This document shows positions 6,197 to 6,371 of a stretch of 6,371 nucleotides of DNA, piece after piece. Location of the stretch: positions 1-6,371 of the forward strand of contig QGUO01000215.1 of NCBI GenBank assembly GCA_003242495.1, in the 5' to 3' direction. The notes beneath the pieces were generated by a model. The model had not been told where the DNA came from. It saw nothing but the letters and a program-made list of their open reading frames with translations, and made no database searches. The DNA comes from Pseudomonadota bacterium (GTDB lineage Bacteria; Pseudomonadota; Gammaproteobacteria; Steroidobacterales; Steroidobacteraceae). The number at the start of each line of letters is the position of its first letter. The stretch's first letter is position 1. The translations under genes and the position numbers were made by a program.

Positions 6197-6371
6197 CGCT
6201 CCGCGGCGCCCTCGTCCTCGAGCCGTCGCCGGACCAGCCACATGACGCCGAGCAGATCGACGATGCCCACCCACAGGCGGTTGCGCTCGCCGTACTTGGA
6301 ATGACCACGCGTGCGCGGTCGATGCCCGACGGGCACCGAGATCACCTGCGCCCCCGCGCGCTGGAACAGCG
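6193..6371 (-). CDS. Family 2 glycosyltransferase, polyprenyl-phosphate sugar synthase type (DPM1/ArnC-like), C-terminal part only
   Basis: Only the last 58 residues are in the window; the gene continues past base 6371 and has no start here. The in-frame codons begin at 6369 (CTG) and end with TGA at 6195-6193. The visible part reads VPVGHRPRTRGHSKYGERNR (residues 12-31), then LWVGIVDLLGVMWLVRR (32-48) and a charged tail. The HRPR-x2-G-x-SKYG block followed by a hydrophobic DLLGVMWL helix is the usual C-terminus of bacterial dolichol-phosphate-mannose-synthase-like enzymes. These load a sugar from a nucleotide sugar onto undecaprenyl phosphate at the inner face of the membrane. The catalytic N-terminal domain lies outside the window, so the sugar cannot be inferred. 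The four-base ATGA overlap with the next gene makes it part of the same operon and the natural donor-supplying partner of that transferase. Confidence 0.87.
   Translation of the reverse strand, partial: LFQRAGAQVISVPVGHRPRTRGHSKYGERNRLWVGIVDLLGVMWLVRRRLEDEGAAER

Noticed and set aside
6197..6274. Longer start for the ArnT-like gene at 6274
   Set aside because: The extra 26 residues are low-complexity basic sequence that would overlap the coding end of the family 2 glycosyltransferase. The ATGA overlap at 6193-6196 gives a better start.
4350..6308. Long minus-strand open frame of 652 codons overlapping the ArnT-like gene
   Set aside because: It is in another frame of the same strand, rich in Arg, Ala and Gly with no family motifs. 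The real gene there has clear motifs and membrane segments. Long false frames are expected in GC-rich DNA.

Overview
The window is a GC-rich stretch of bacterial chromosome, best explained as a proteobacterium and probably a gammaproteobacterium. This rests on the strong G/C bias at third codon positions, a NadC whose C-terminal half resembles the enterobacterial form, an iron-type superoxide dismutase, and a multi-sensor GGDEF/EAL protein. It holds five genes, and the first and last are cut by the window edges. There are no mobile elements, tRNAs, rRNAs, CRISPR arrays or phage genes. It reads as ordinary core and envelope chromosome, not an accessory island.

Layout, left to right. (1) Bases 1-774, + strand: most of nadC (quinolinate phosphoribosyltransferase, NAD synthesis). 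Its N-terminal part is missing, and the first ~51 bases are a nearly pure C/G run that does not look like NadC. (2) Bases 775-915: a short convergent gap with a GC palindrome just after the nadC stop and a perfect 13-bp hairpin downstream of the opposing gene. (3) Bases 916-1524, - strand: sodB-type superoxide dismutase, with a strong Shine-Dalgarno and a plausible extended -10 promoter in the 104-base gap before it. (4) Bases 1629-4304, - strand: an 891-residue soluble c-di-GMP protein, GAF-PAS-PAS-GGDEF-EAL, with both catalytic domains apparently intact. (5) Bases 4305-4474: a 170-base intergenic region with a 10-bp-period direct repeat and a small inverted repeat. (6) Bases 4475-6196, - strand: a multi-pass membrane glycosyltransferase of the ArnT/PMT type. 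(7) Bases 6193-6371, - strand: the C-terminal end of a family 2 polyprenyl-phosphate sugar synthase, overlapping gene 6 by an ATGA.

The last two genes form the clearest functional unit. The family 2 enzyme loads a sugar onto a polyprenyl phosphate carrier at the cytoplasmic face, and the ArnT-like enzyme transfers it to an acceptor on the periplasmic face. The c-di-GMP protein, sodB and nadC appear to be separate transcription units with no obvious shared pathway. I see no strong case for an undescribed system. The items most worth checking are the anomalous left edge, the unknown sugar and acceptor of the glycosyltransferase pair, the net activity of the dual-domain c-di-GMP protein, and the repeat upstream of it.
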